DNA of 64,000 nt from Flavobacteriaceae bacterium (GCA_947491985.1 CANLLR010000002.1:1-64000); one strand, 5' to 3'. Positions 1-10,238 are shown, numbered from the stretch's first letter. Notes: generated from the sequence alone by a model not told the origin. Program-made: numbers and translations.

Positions 1-180
1 CCCATTGTCAAAAACAGCCCATTGGTTTCCAGTAACTCCTGTCCCTAAGTTCCAAATAGTCGATGGAATCGCTTCTGGACCTGCAGTATTTTCAAATCCT
101 TCTATTCCTGGATTGGGAAACTGACTGTAAACTGAAAAGGAAAGAAAAAGTGCAAAAAAAAGTAGTGTAATTTTCTTCAT
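1..180 (-). CDS. N-terminus of a secreted/surface protein, truncated by window edge (MKKITLLFFALFLSFSVYSQFPNPGIEGFENTAGPEAIPSTIWNLGTG...)
   Basis: Reverse-strand translation from ATG at 178-180 is open to the window edge; signal peptide followed by a sequence typical of Bacteroidota extracellular proteins. Confidence 0.7.
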   Translation of the reverse strand, partial: MKKITLLFFALFLSFSVYSQFPNPGIEGFENTAGPEAIPSTIWNLGTGVTGNQWAVFDNG

Positions 181-367
181 TATTAGTAATTTTTGTTTGT
201 TTGATTTTTGTTTGATTAAGTTCTAGCTTCCAAATTTAACAAATTTTATGAAAAAAGTGAGGAAATTGAAATTTTTAACAACGTTTTCCTTTTTTTACTT
301 TGCTTTTGTTGAAAATAAAATCATCAATTGCTCGCTATTGTTTAATTTTGTTCCATATTGATCTTAT

Positions 368-1594
368 ATGTTAGAAATAGAAAAAACAAATTTTGAACGG
401 ACAATCATTGTAGGAATTGTAACTCAAAACCAAAGTGAAGAAAAACTAATTGAATACCTTGAAGAGTTAGAATTTCTCACTTTCACTGCCGGAGGTGAAG
501 TCGTTAAACGTTTTTGGCAAAAAATGGAACGACCCAATCCAAAAACTTTTTTAGGAACGGGAAAAATGGACGAAATTCATTTGTATGTTAAAGAACATGC
601 CATTTCGACCATTATTTTCGATGATGAATTATCGCCATCGCAACAAAAAAACATCTCCAAATTAATTGATTGTAAAGTCCTTGACAGAACCAATCTTATT
701 TTAGATATTTTCGCTCAAAGAGCTGAAACATCCTATGCTAGAACACAAGTTGAATTAGCCCAATGCCAATATTTACTCCCAAGACTTTCTGGAATGTGGA
801 CTCACTTAGAGCGTCAAAAAGGAGGAATCGGTCTGCGTGGACCAGGTGAAACCGAAATTGAAACTGACCGTCGTATTGTTCGTGACCGAATTGCGTTACT
901 TAAAGATAAAATTAAAACCATAGACAAACAAATGTCAGTCCAAAGAGGCAATCGTGGCGCCATGGTTCGCGTGGCGTTGGTAGGCTATACCAATGTTGGA
1001 AAATCGACGTTAATGAATGCCGTTGGGAAAAGCGACGTTTTTGTGGAAAATAAATTATTTGCTACGCTTGACACCACTGTTAGAAAAGTGGTGATTAAAA
1101 ATTTACCGTTTTTACTTTCTGATACGGTTGGATTTATTCGCAAACTTCCAACACAATTAATCGAATCGTTCAAAAGTACTTTAGATGAAGTTCGAGAAGC
1201 CGATTTACTTTTGCACGTTGTCGATATTTCGCATCCTGATTTTGAAGACCATATTGCTTCGGTGAATCAAATTTTAGCCGACATCAAATGCACCGACAAA
1301 CCCACGATTATGGTGTTCAATAAAATTGATGCTTTCAAACATTTGACTATTGATGAGGATGATTTAATTACCGAAAGAACGACTAAACACTATACCTTGG
1401 ACGAATGGAAAGCCACTTGGATGCACAACGTTGGGGAAAAGAATGCACTGTTTATCTCGGCTACCGAAAAAGAAAATTTCGAAGAATTTAGAGAAAAAGT
1501 TTATGAAAATGTGAGAGAAATTCACATCACGCGCTTTCCATACAACAAATTTTTGTATCCCGATTATAAAGATGCCTTAGAAAAAGAAGAATAA
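368..1594 (+). CDS. hflX: GTPase HflX
   Basis: GLRGPGETEIETDRR motif and G1 motif GYTNVGKST in ORF. Confidence 0.95.
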   Translation: MLEIEKTNFERTIIVGIVTQNQSEEKLIEYLEELEFLTFTAGGEVVKRFWQKMERPNPKTFLGTGKMDEIHLYVKEHAISTIIFDDELSPSQQKNISKLIDCKVLDRTNLILDIFAQRAETSYARTQVELAQCQYLLPRLSGMWTHLERQKGGIGLRGPGETEIETDRRIVRDRIALLKDKIKTIDKQMSVQRGNRGAMVRVALVGYTNVGKSTLMNAVGKSDVFVENKLFATLDTTVRKVVIKNLPFLLSDTVGFIRKLPTQLIESFKSTLDEVREADLLLHVVDISHPDFEDHIASVNQILADIKCTDKPTIMVFNKIDAFKHLTIDEDDLITERTTKHYTLDEWKATWMHNVGEKNALFISATEKENFEEFREKVYENVREIHITRFPYNKFLYPDYKDALEKEE

Positions 1595-1600
1595 GACAAT

Positions 1601-1635
1601 AAAAAAGCCCTTCAGAAATGCTAAAGGGCTTTTTT
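1601..1635. terminator. Bidirectional intrinsic terminator between convergent hflX and DUF3078 gene
   Basis: AAAAAGCCCTT / AAGGGCTTTTT hairpin with A/T tracts on both sides. Confidence 0.85.
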
Positions 1636-1653
1636 ATTTTTTTACTTTCTTGT

Positions 1654-2562
1654 TTAGAAATTATAATTTAAGCCCAAGCCAAACACTTGTCTCACCTGAA
1701 CCGCTTTAATAGCGTTGTCATCGTAAATAGCTTGAAATGCGATGTTTGCCGACATGTATTTGTTGACTTTCATAACCAAATTCATCTGATAATCGATGTC
1801 TACGTTTTGCGGTTTATCCAAATAATTGGAATACAAATTCAAAATATTTTCCATTGTTACATTGGTCATTAAAGTCGCCTTGTAATAGACATTTACAGCA
1901 GCACCAAATTCAAATCGAGTAGTTTTATTACCTTCAACACCAAAATAAGAAACGCCTTCTGGCAAACCTTCGGTAAATTCGCTGTGAACAAAAATAACTC
2001 TGGATGTTGCTGGAGCAATATTAACTTTTAGATTATCGCTTTTTTTCCACAACATTCCAGGTCCAGCTTGAAGGTAGGCAGGCGAGAAAAAATGGGATAT
2101 CTTTACACCCGTAGCTGGAGCAAAACCCGAATCCATTTGTGTTCTAAAATTCAAAAAAGCCGAATAATACCAATTGCTGTTGCCCGTTTTTTTTCCGTAA
2201 AGGGACGTAAATTCAAATCGGTCGTCCGATTTTGTCATCTCTTGACCTTTCAATTTCGTCAAACCATAAGCAACAATTAATTTATTGTCCCAAACCGATG
2301 TTACAGACGAATAATTGTAATCGTAATTCAATCCGATATTACCTGCAATATTTGACGTTCCTCCGCCAAGCCATTCGTTATTAAAGGCCGATTGATTCAA
2401 AAGAAACACGAAATTTCCAGTGCGTTTCCATCCTAATTTTGTAGTGTCAATGGCTCTTTCAGAGGCTTTTTTAGCTTTTTCTAAACCTGTTTTTTCATTG
2501 TCTTGCGCAAAAATTCCCGTAAGGAAAAACAAGGCAAAAATTGTTTGTAAAAATTTCTTCAT
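1654..2562 (-). CDS. DUF3078-like outer membrane protein with signal peptide
   Basis: Signal peptide, GWKRTGNFVFLLNQSAFNNEWLGGGTSNIAGN pattern. Confidence 0.75.
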   Translation of the reverse strand: MKKFLQTIFALFFLTGIFAQDNEKTGLEKAKKASERAIDTTKLGWKRTGNFVFLLNQSAFNNEWLGGGTSNIAGNIGLNYDYNYSSVTSVWDNKLIVAYGLTKLKGQEMTKSDDRFEFTSLYGKKTGNSNWYYSAFLNFRTQMDSGFAPATGVKISHFFSPAYLQAGPGMLWKKSDNLKVNIAPATSRVIFVHSEFTEGLPEGVSYFGVEGNKTTRFEFGAAVNVYYKATLMTNVTMENILNLYSNYLDKPQNVDIDYQMNLVMKVNKYMSANIAFQAIYDDNAIKAVQVRQVFGLGLNYNF

Positions 2563-2588
2563 TTGTTTATCTTTTTAAAATTAGGAGG

Positions 2589-2596
2589 CAAAGATA
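2589..2596 (-). promoter_or_regulatory. Bacteroidota -7 promoter element TATCTTTG upstream of DUF3078 gene
   Basis: Matches TAnnTTTG consensus just upstream of the start codon. Confidence 0.5.
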
Positions 2597-2651
2597 ACAA
2601 TACATTTGATGCATCCAAAAATTTATAAAAAAACAAGTTGTTGATTGTGAA

Positions 2652-3173
2652 TTACTTTGCTTTTTTGTACAACGGAACAGCCGAACACGCCTCTCCATAC
2701 ATAATGCTTTTAGCCACTTTTTGAAGTTGTTGCACTGCAAAAATATAAGCACTTTCTGGAACAGGTTTTTTAGAACATCCTTTTAAAATAACGGGTTTGT
2801 CTTTATATTTAGAATAATCAAGATTGGAAAGTAATTCATGATATAAAATGGCATCCATTTCGGATGATTTTCCGAGGATGATTTTTTTTGCATAAGGAGC
2901 CAAATGAACCGTGACCAAAATACTTGCCCAAGCCGGAAGTATTGCGTCTGTAGCGCAATGAATTACTACTAATTGATCTTGATACTGCGACCAATCGTGA
3001 TTTTTTAAAGCTTCTCGAAAGTCTTTTTCCTTTAACAAGAAGCCTTCATAGAGCCATTGAGAAAGGTCGATTTGAGTTCGGACTCCTACTGGATAAAAGT
3101 CTTCCAAATCGAAAACTTCGAGTGCAGAATTGGCGACTTTATTTATGATTTCATCCATCGTATCAGTGTTCAT
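2652..3173 (-). CDS. DUF2480 family protein
   Basis: ORF; sequence character and SUF-cluster context typical of the Bacteroidota family. Confidence 0.7.
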   Translation of the reverse strand: MNTDTMDEIINKVANSALEVFDLEDFYPVGVRTQIDLSQWLYEGFLLKEKDFREALKNHDWSQYQDQLVVIHCATDAILPAWASILVTVHLAPYAKKIILGKSSEMDAILYHELLSNLDYSKYKDKPVILKGCSKKPVPESAYIFAVQQLQKVAKSIMYGEACSAVPLYKKAK

Positions 3174-3234
3174 TAATCAGTGTTCAGTGTTCAGTGACAA
3201 AACTGCCGACTATGACTGCCAACTGAATACTAAT

Positions 3235-3558
3235 TTAAAGCATTCCTAATTCTAACTTCGCTTCTTCACTCATTAAATCTTTGCTCCAAGGTGGATCAAA
3301 TGTGATTTCAACTTCACACGATTTAACAGCGTCTAATTTTGCTACTTTTTCTTCTACTTCTCGTGGCAATGTTTCGGCAACGGGACAGTTGGGCGAGGTT
3401 AACGTCATTAAAACTTTTACTTCGTTGTCTTCGTTGATCATTACATCATAAATCAAACCGAGTTCGTAAATATCGACTGGAATTTCGGGGTCGTAAATTC
3501 CTTTTAACACTTTTACTACGTTTTCTCCTAAATTGATATCGTCTTTAAATTCTTCCAT
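3235..3558 (-). CDS. SUF-associated MIP18/DUF59 family protein (SufT-like)
   Basis: VLKGIYDPEIPVDIYELGLIYDV ... LTSPNCPVAETLP signature. Confidence 0.88.
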   Translation of the reverse strand: MEEFKDDINLGENVVKVLKGIYDPEIPVDIYELGLIYDVMINEDNEVKVLMTLTSPNCPVAETLPREVEEKVAKLDAVKSCEVEITFDPPWSKDLMSEEAKLELGML

Positions 3559-3615
3559 ATTTTATTTTTTGAGCCAACTTTTTAACCTTTATTAAACCTA
3601 GGGTAAATCTATTTT

Positions 3616-4332
3616 TTATTTGTAAGTAACTGATTTTAATTGAATTATTTCTCGAATACTTTCTAATTTTTCAACACCAAATTTACTATTTGTAAAAACA
3701 ATTGGTGTTATATATTTAGATAAATTAGCATTCATTAAAAGACTATTTGTGTATTGTATGCCTTTAATTTCTTCTGTGTAAGAACCTAGTATTTCGTCAT
3801 CAGTAGTAATTGTCTTTTCAATTTCTTCAAATTTTAAAACATAATTCACATTTGGAAACTGTCTTCTTTCTATTCGTGTAACATAGTTAAACTCCTGACG
3901 GTACTCAAATTTAGGATAAGATTGATGGAAATATTTTTTAAAAACTAACTTCGTTTCTTCATCGTTTCTGGTCACATAAAAAACAGTCGTTTTACTTGGT
4001 ATGTAATGTTTTGCGACAATTTTTTCATTAGAATGGTATATTGAACTTGATAAAAATCGCTGTTCCTCTTTATTCATATTTTTAAACGAAATAAAATGAA
4101 GTTCTTGTGTTGCGTCTTTTGGATTTTTTTTAATTGTTGTTTTCAATTTTGGGAAATCTATTGCAAACAAAATAGAATCACCATATACACCAGTTTCCTC
4201 TATTAAATATTTTGATTTTTTATCATACACGAAATGAATTTCTTTAGCATTCTTGGGCATTTTATCAAAACTAATTTGGGAATGACTAATAGAAAAAGAT
4301 AAAATACAAAATAAATTTATTAGTGATTTCAT
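3616..4332 (-). CDS. Hypothetical secreted protein
   Basis: Intact ORF with signal-peptide-like N-terminus; no family recognised. Confidence 0.6.
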   Translation of the reverse strand: MKSLINLFCILSFSISHSQISFDKMPKNAKEIHFVYDKKSKYLIEETGVYGDSILFAIDFPKLKTTIKKNPKDATQELHFISFKNMNKEEQRFLSSSIYHSNEKIVAKHYIPSKTTVFYVTRNDEETKLVFKKYFHQSYPKFEYRQEFNYVTRIERRQFPNVNYVLKFEEIEKTITTDDEILGSYTEEIKGIQYTNSLLMNANLSKYITPIVFTNSKFGVEKLESIREIIQLKSVTYK

Positions 4333-4335
4333 CTT

Positions 4336-4755
4336 TTAACTTTTAGAACTAAATGCCAACGCGTACATTTTTATTTCTTTTACCATCGAAACCAAACCGT
4401 TAGCTCGTGTTGGTGACAAATGCTCTTTTAAACCAATTTCATCAATAAAATCGGTGTTCGCTTCTAAAATGTCAGCCGCTTTTTGATTGGAAAAAGCGCG
4501 AATTAAAATCGCAATTATTCCTTTGGTTAAAATGGCATCACTATCGGCTGTGAATATAATTTTGTCATCTATTTTATCGCCATGCACCCAAACTTTCGAT
4601 TGACATCCTTTGATGATGTTTTCTTCGGTTTTGAACTTTTCGTCAATTAAAGGCAATGCTTTTCCCAAATCAATGATGTATTCATAACGTTGCATCCAAT
4701 CGTCAAACATCGAAAACTCATCCACTATTTCGTCTTGTATTGCTTTGATTTTCAT
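4336..4755 (-). CDS. sufE: SufE family Fe-S assembly protein
   Basis: IIKGCQSKVWVHG motif containing the SufE acceptor cysteine. Confidence 0.92.
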   Translation of the reverse strand: MKIKAIQDEIVDEFSMFDDWMQRYEYIIDLGKALPLIDEKFKTEENIIKGCQSKVWVHGDKIDDKIIFTADSDAILTKGIIAILIRAFSNQKAADILEANTDFIDEIGLKEHLSPTRANGLVSMVKEIKMYALAFSSKS

Positions 4756-5228
4756 GGTTCCTTTTTGCCGAATGAAACTATTTTGTTGACCAACTTTTCG
4801 ATTTCAGTTGGTGGAAATTCGTGATCAAAATCGACTGTTTGATATATCCTTTCTCCAACAGTTACTTTCAGATTAGCTATTGCAGCACCGTCATAAAAAC
4901 GTTTTTGTGTTGGGTCTTTAAATTTTGCCAAATCTTCTAATTGTAGCTCTTGAATCGCTGTAGTTAATGCTTTCATATCAGCATCTGAAATTTTTATAAC
5001 TTCTCCTTTATCCGCGCCATTTCTGTCATTAGAAACTGTCGCCATTTGATTTTGGATGGTTATTCTTTGATAAAATCCTCTTGTATTGGCAACATACTCT
5101 AACATCGGTAATTGGTTCTGATTGAATAAGGCAACTTTTTCAGAAGTACTGGTCTCTATGGCTTTCTTCTGACAATTGCAACTTGCAAAGACAAAAACGA
5201 TTGAAAATACTAAATACATTTTGTTCAT
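4752..5228 (-). CDS. Hypothetical lipoprotein
   Basis: N-terminal lipobox-like FASCNCQ; ORF overlaps sufE by 4 nt. Confidence 0.65.
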   Translation of the reverse strand: MNKMYLVFSIVFVFASCNCQKKAIETSTSEKVALFNQNQLPMLEYVANTRGFYQRITIQNQMATVSNDRNGADKGEVIKISDADMKALTTAIQELQLEDLAKFKDPTQKRFYDGAAIANLKVTVGERIYQTVDFDHEFPPTEIEKLVNKIVSFGKKEP

Positions 5229-5240
5229 AATTTCTATAAT

Positions 5241-6455
5241 TTAAGACAACATCATTTGGGCTTTTTTGACGGCTTCGACAAAGATATCAATTTCTTCTTT
5301 GGTATTGTAAAAAGCAAAACTGGCTCGTATCGTTCCAGGAATGTTAAAGAAATCCATAATCGGTTGCGCACAATGATGTCCGGTTCGTACTGCTATTCCT
5401 AATTTATCGATAATCGTGCCAATGTCATACGGATGAATGCCCTCAATGTTGAACGAAATTACAGACGTTTTATCAGAGGCAGTACCGAAGATTTTTACCC
5501 CTTCTATTTCAAGTAATTTTGACGTGGCATAGGTTAACAATTCGTTTTCGTATGCAGCAATGTTTTCAAAACCAATTTGATTCAAATAATCAATCGCAGT
5601 TCCGAGTACAATTCCGCCTTCAATATTGGGTGTTCCTGCTTCAAATTTGTGCGGCAAATCAGCATACGTAGTTTTTTCAAACGAAACCGTTGCAATCATT
5701 TCGCCGCCTCCTTGATACGGTGGTAATTTTTGGAGCCAAGCCTCTTTGCCATATAAAATTCCAACTCCTGTTGGACCACAAATTTTATGACCAGAAAAAA
5801 CATAAAAATCACAATCTAACGCTTGAACATCGGGCTTTAAATGCGGAACTGCTTGTGCACCGTCAATTAAAACCGCCGCACCTACTTGATGCGCTTTTTC
5901 AATCATTATTTCAATTGGATTAATGGTTCCTAACGCATTTGAGATATGATTTACGGTTACAATTTTCGTTTTATCTGATAGTAATTTATCGTATTTCGAC
6001 AAGATTAACTCACCTTTATCATTCATCGGAATGACCTTTAAAGTCGCGCCCGTTTTTTCACACAACATCTGCCACGGCACAATATTGCTGTGGTGTTCCA
6101 ATGCAGAAACCAAAACCTCATCACCAACTTTTAGCAGCGATGCAAACCCGTTTGCCACAACATTAATAGCGTGTGTCGTGCCTGAGGTAAAAATTACTTC
6201 GTGCGAATGTTTAGCGTTAATGTGATGCTGAATTTTACCACGTGACACTTCATAAGCATCCGTTGCCAATTGACTTAAAGTATGAACACCACGATGTATA
6301 TTGGCATTAATCGTTTTGTAATAATTGGCAATCGCATCAATCACCACTTGGGGTTTTTGCGATGTAGCGCCATTATCGAAATATACCAAGGGTTTGCCGT
6401 TGACTTTTTGCGAAAGAATCGGGAAATCGGCACGTATTTTCTGAATGTCTAGCAT
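5241..6455 (-). CDS. sufS: Cysteine desulfurase SufS
   Basis: FSGHKICGPTGVGILYG PLP-lysine motif and RTGHHCAQP active-site cysteine. Confidence 0.95.
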   Translation of the reverse strand: MLDIQKIRADFPILSQKVNGKPLVYFDNGATSQKPQVVIDAIANYYKTINANIHRGVHTLSQLATDAYEVSRGKIQHHINAKHSHEVIFTSGTTHAINVVANGFASLLKVGDEVLVSALEHHSNIVPWQMLCEKTGATLKVIPMNDKGELILSKYDKLLSDKTKIVTVNHISNALGTINPIEIMIEKAHQVGAAVLIDGAQAVPHLKPDVQALDCDFYVFSGHKICGPTGVGILYGKEAWLQKLPPYQGGGEMIATVSFEKTTYADLPHKFEAGTPNIEGGIVLGTAIDYLNQIGFENIAAYENELLTYATSKLLEIEGVKIFGTASDKTSVISFNIEGIHPYDIGTIIDKLGIAVRTGHHCAQPIMDFFNIPGTIRASFAFYNTKEEIDIFVEAVKKAQMMLS

Positions 6456-6640
6456 TGTTTATTTAGAATTTTTCTAAATACAAAAGTAGCTAAAATCGAG
6501 TCGTTAATTGTTAAACAAATAGTAATATTTTGATGTTATTTAATTCTGATTCCTATGTAAGAATTTAAAAAAGCTAAACTTAAACAGACATATTTTTCTT
6601 ACCTAGTTCTAATTTTATAAATTGCATAAAAATTAGTACT

Positions 6641-8020
6641 GTGAAAAAATTCTTCAAAATCTTCGTCCTTCTGCTTTTAGTAGTTTTTGTTTATTTACGA
6701 ATTGTCATCTATCCGCAACTCGATTTAATTTCGGGTTTTGCATCTAAAAGTGTGGCTTCAGGACATTTTTTGGATAATCGAAGTTTGGAAACCATTCAAC
6801 AAGGCGACAACGACATTGACAAAGTCGATTGGGCTACTAATGAAATTAAGGAAAATGGTCGATTTTCTACATCGTCTGTTTACGGATTAAAAGAACGAAA
6901 AGCAATTTACCGCCAAGGATTAGGAGCAACATTAATCAATGATGATTTCGATGTTTCGAAACCGTATGAAGTTCCAAAAAGAAATTTTATTAAAAACAAC
7001 TTGCCTTTTCCTTATGGAAATAAGGAACCAAAAGCCTGCCTGCCGAATGGCATGGACACTGTTTTTGCAACTATTGATTATGACAAATTAAATACTGCTG
7101 TTACTAATGCTTTTGATAAAAAAGGTATAAAAAATAAACGAACACGATCGGTAATCGTTATCTATAAAGACAAAATCATCGCCGAAAAATACGTTGATGA
7201 TTTTACCAAAAACTCTCGAATTTTAGGTTGGTCGATGACCAAAAGTATAACGGCAACCTACTTCGGAATACTGCAAAAACAAGGCAAAATCGACATCATG
7301 AAACCTGCGCCAATTGCCGAATGGAAGAACGACGAACGTGCTAAAATTACGATTAACGATTTGTTGCACATGAATTCGGGTTTGGAATGGGAAGAAGATT
7401 ATGGAAAGATTTCGGATGTAACAAAAATGCTATTTATTGCTGAAGACATGACCCAATCTCAAATTGACAAGCCATTTGTTGGAAAACCTAATAACACTTG
7501 GAATTACTCTTCGGGAACGACTAATTTGTTAAGTGGAATTCTCAGAAAACAATTTAAAACGCACCAAGAATATCTGGATTTTTGGTATTCGGCTTTGATT
7601 GATAAAATTGGCATGAACTCTATGATTGTAGAAACAGATATGGCTGGCAATTTTGTGGGATCATCGTATAGCTGGGCAACTACAAGAGATTGGGCAAAAT
7701 TTGGATTGCTCTACTTGCACAAAGGCAATTGGAATGGCGAACAACTCTTTGATGAAACTTGGTCAAGCTATGTGGCTACACCGACCAATACATCAAACGG
7801 AAATTACGGCGCTCAATTTTGGCTCAACGCTGGCAAGCGATTTCCTGATGCTCCAAAAGACATGTTTTATGCCAGTGGATACCAAGGGCAAATGGTAGCG
7901 GTTTTCCCAAGTCACGATTTGGTCATTGTTCGCATGGGATTGAAAGAAGATCCTGAATTTGATTTTAATGGGTTGTTAGGTGGCATTGTTTCTAGTCTAA
8001 CCGCAAAGGGCACAAAGTAA
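6641..8020 (+). CDS. Serine hydrolase, beta-lactamase class C-like
   Basis: GWSMTKSIT (SxxK) and WNYSSGTTN (YxN-like) motifs; N-terminal membrane anchor. Confidence 0.88.
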   Translation: MKKFFKIFVLLLLVVFVYLRIVIYPQLDLISGFASKSVASGHFLDNRSLETIQQGDNDIDKVDWATNEIKENGRFSTSSVYGLKERKAIYRQGLGATLINDDFDVSKPYEVPKRNFIKNNLPFPYGNKEPKACLPNGMDTVFATIDYDKLNTAVTNAFDKKGIKNKRTRSVIVIYKDKIIAEKYVDDFTKNSRILGWSMTKSITATYFGILQKQGKIDIMKPAPIAEWKNDERAKITINDLLHMNSGLEWEEDYGKISDVTKMLFIAEDMTQSQIDKPFVGKPNNTWNYSSGTTNLLSGILRKQFKTHQEYLDFWYSALIDKIGMNSMIVETDMAGNFVGSSYSWATTRDWAKFGLLYLHKGNWNGEQLFDETWSSYVATPTNTSNGNYGAQFWLNAGKRFPDAPKDMFYASGYQGQMVAVFPSHDLVIVRMGLKEDPEFDFNGLLGGIVSSLTAKGTK

Positions 8021-8087
8021 AAACCGTAAAGAGCACAAAAGTAAAAACCCTTGTGCTCTTAATGAGTTTTTAGTGTCTTTGTGGTTA
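7998..8087. repeat. Nested intergenic inverted repeat encoding the last codons and stop of the serine hydrolase
   Basis: Outer arms TAACCGCAAAGGGCAC / GTGTCTTTGTGGTTA; perfect inner arms AAGAGCACAA / TTGTGCTCTT. Confidence 0.75.
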
Positions 8088-8091
8088 AAAT

Positions 8092-9408
8092 CTACAAATC
8101 AAACCCCAAATTAACGCCCAATTTAGTAGCAATAATTTTAGTAATCCGTTGTTTCAATTCGGGTATTTTAATGCTTTCTATTACAGTATTTGAAAACGCA
8201 TACATCAATAAAGCTTTAGCTTCTTTCTTTGGAATTCCGCGGCTTTGCATATAAAACATCGCAGTTTCATCCAATTGACCTATAGTGCAACCGTGCGAAC
8301 ATTTTACATCATCGGCAAAAATTTCCAATTGTGGTTTGGCGTTTATTGTGGCTTTATCACCTAGCAAAATGTTGTTATTTTGTTGAAAAGCATCGGTTTT
8401 TTGGGCTTCTTTTTCGACGTAAATTTTTCCATTGAAAACACCTGTCGAGCTTCCTGACAAAATGGTTTTGTAGTTCTGATGGCTTTCGCAATTGGGCGTT
8501 GCGTGGTTCACCAAAGTATAATGATCTACGTGTTGTTTGTCGCCAATAATGGTAATTCCTTTTAAAGTCGAATCGATGCGTTCACCAAAATGGTAGAAAT
8601 TTAAGTTGTTTCGAGTGATGTTTCCACCAAAAGAAAAAGTATGCACCGAAACTCTACTTTCTTGTTTTTGAGAGATGTATGTATTGTCAATCAGGTTGGA
8701 CGATTGTAAATCGTTTTGAACTTTGTAATAATCAACAATCGCGCGTTTTTGCGCAAAAATTTCGGTAACCGAATTTGTCAACACTGGGTTTTCATTCAAA
8801 CTTTGATGTCTTTCAATAATTTGAACGTGTGCATTTTCGCCTACAACTACTAAATTTCGAGGTTGCACCATCAAAGCATCTTCTTTTCCGGTAGAAAAAT
8901 AAATTATTTCGATTGGCTTTTCAACTACTTTACTTTTCGGAATGTTGATGTACGCTCCTTCGTTTGCGAAAGCCGTATTTAAGGTTGTTAAACTCTCTTC
9001 TTTACTGGCGATTTTATTGAAGTATTCATCGATGGCCATCTTGTATTTAGGTTTGGTCAATGCAGACGACATAAGGCAAACATCCAATCCGTCGTGTGTC
9101 GTTGATGATAAAAAGGAAGAGAATTTTCCGTCTACAAAAATCACTTTATACGTATCAATTTCGTGTAAAAAGTATTTTCGAACGTCGGCTAATTCGACCG
9201 CATTTTCGTGTTTTGGAAATACCGAATACTCATTTTTGAGGATAGTATTCAGCGACGTGTATTTCCACGCTTCCTCTTTTTTAGAAGGAAAACCTTTGTT
9301 TTCAAAGTTTTTTATAGCCGATGTACGCACATCATGAAGCGCTGAATGAACATCGATTTGTTCTTCGAAAGCCATGAAGGATGCTACTAATTTTTCTTTT
9401 AAATCCAT
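8092..9408 (-). CDS. sufD: Fe-S cluster assembly protein SufD
   Basis: Follows SufC; C-terminal DDVKCSHGCTIGQLDE motif; start placed at internal Met (MDLKEK) because the ORF-track start lies in a repeat. Confidence 0.93.
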   Translation of the reverse strand: MDLKEKLVASFMAFEEQIDVHSALHDVRTSAIKNFENKGFPSKKEEAWKYTSLNTILKNEYSVFPKHENAVELADVRKYFLHEIDTYKVIFVDGKFSSFLSSTTHDGLDVCLMSSALTKPKYKMAIDEYFNKIASKEESLTTLNTAFANEGAYINIPKSKVVEKPIEIIYFSTGKEDALMVQPRNLVVVGENAHVQIIERHQSLNENPVLTNSVTEIFAQKRAIVDYYKVQNDLQSSNLIDNTYISQKQESRVSVHTFSFGGNITRNNLNFYHFGERIDSTLKGITIIGDKQHVDHYTLVNHATPNCESHQNYKTILSGSSTGVFNGKIYVEKEAQKTDAFQQNNNILLGDKATINAKPQLEIFADDVKCSHGCTIGQLDETAMFYMQSRGIPKKEAKALLMYAFSNTVIESIKIPELKQRITKIIATKLGVNLGFDL

Positions 9409-9424
9409 GTTTGTGTTTGCTTTT

Positions 9425-9480
9425 GTCATTACGAGGAACGAGGAATCTCATAATGAGGTGCTTCCTTGGTCAGCATGACA
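9425..9480. repeat. Dispersed hairpin repeat, GTCATTACGAGGAACGAGGAATCTCA...AGCATGAC
   Basis: Imperfect inverted repeat; same family as 44811-44837 and 44927-45003. Confidence 0.7.
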
Positions 9481-9488
9481 CTATTGAG

Positions 9489-10238
9489 TTAAACTAACTC
9501 ACTTTTAATCCAATCATATCCTTTTTCTTCCAACTCGTAAGCAAGCTCTTTTCCGCCCGATTTTACGATTTTTCCGTCCATTAAAACGTGAACAAAATCG
9601 GGAATGATATAATCTAACAAACGTTGGTAGTGCGTAATGACTAACACCGCGTTGTTTTCGTTTTTCAATTTGTTCACGCCGTTGGCTACAATGCGAAGTG
9701 CATCGATATCTAAACCCGAATCGGTTTCATCTAGAATAGCAATTTTAGGTTCTAACATCGCCATTTGGAAAATCTCGTTACGCTTCTTTTCTCCACCAGA
9801 AAAACCTTCGTTCAACGAACGCGATAAAAACTTGCGGTCAATTTCGAGTAATTCTGATTTTTCGCGGATTAATTTCAGCATTTCGTTGGCGGGCATTTCT
9901 TCTTTTCCGTTGGCTTTTCTGCTTTCGTTGATGGCCGTTTTCATGAAATTGGTTACCGAAACACCCGGGATTTCTACTGGATATTGGAACGATAAGAAAA
10001 CGCCTTTGTGTGCTCTTTCTTCCGGAGCTAACTCTGCAATATCTTCGCCTTCTAAAAGGATTTCACCTTCTGAAACTTCATACTTTTCATTTCCTGCAAT
10101 GATAGAAGCAAGCGTGCTTTTTCCGGCACCATTTGGACCCATAATGGCGTGAACTTCTCCAGCATTTATTTGAAGATTAATGCCTTTTAATATTTCTTTG
10201 TCTTCTACCGAAGCGTGTAGATTTTTTATCTGTAACAT
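9489..10238 (-). CDS. sufC: Fe-S cluster assembly ATPase SufC
   Basis: ABC ATPase: [10 protein letters not shown] Walker [16 protein letters not shown] signature. Confidence 0.96.
   Translation of the reverse strand: MLQIKNLHASVEDKEILKGINLQINAGEVHAIMGPNGAGKSTLASIIAGNEKYEVSEGEILLEGEDIAELAPEERAHKGVFLSFQYPVEIPGVSVTNFMKTAINESRKANGKEEMPANEMLKLIREKSELLEIDRKFLSRSLNEGFSGGEKKRNEIFQMAMLEPKIAILDETDSGLDIDALRIVANGVNKLKNENNAVLVITHYQRLLDYIIPDFVHVLMDGKIVKSGGKELAYELEEKGYDWIKSELV

Noticed and set aside
7039-7056. GCCTGCCTGCCG motif resembling the 33237 GC-rich hairpin
   Set aside because: Lies inside the serine hydrolase coding frame without an inverted partner; may be chance.
8942-9337. 131-aa plus-strand ORF opposite sufD
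   Set aside because: Antisense to SufD with no start signals or domain character.
9637-10152. 171-aa plus-strand ORF opposite sufC
   Set aside because: Shadow ORF antisense to a strongly conserved SufC gene; translation has no recognisable domain.
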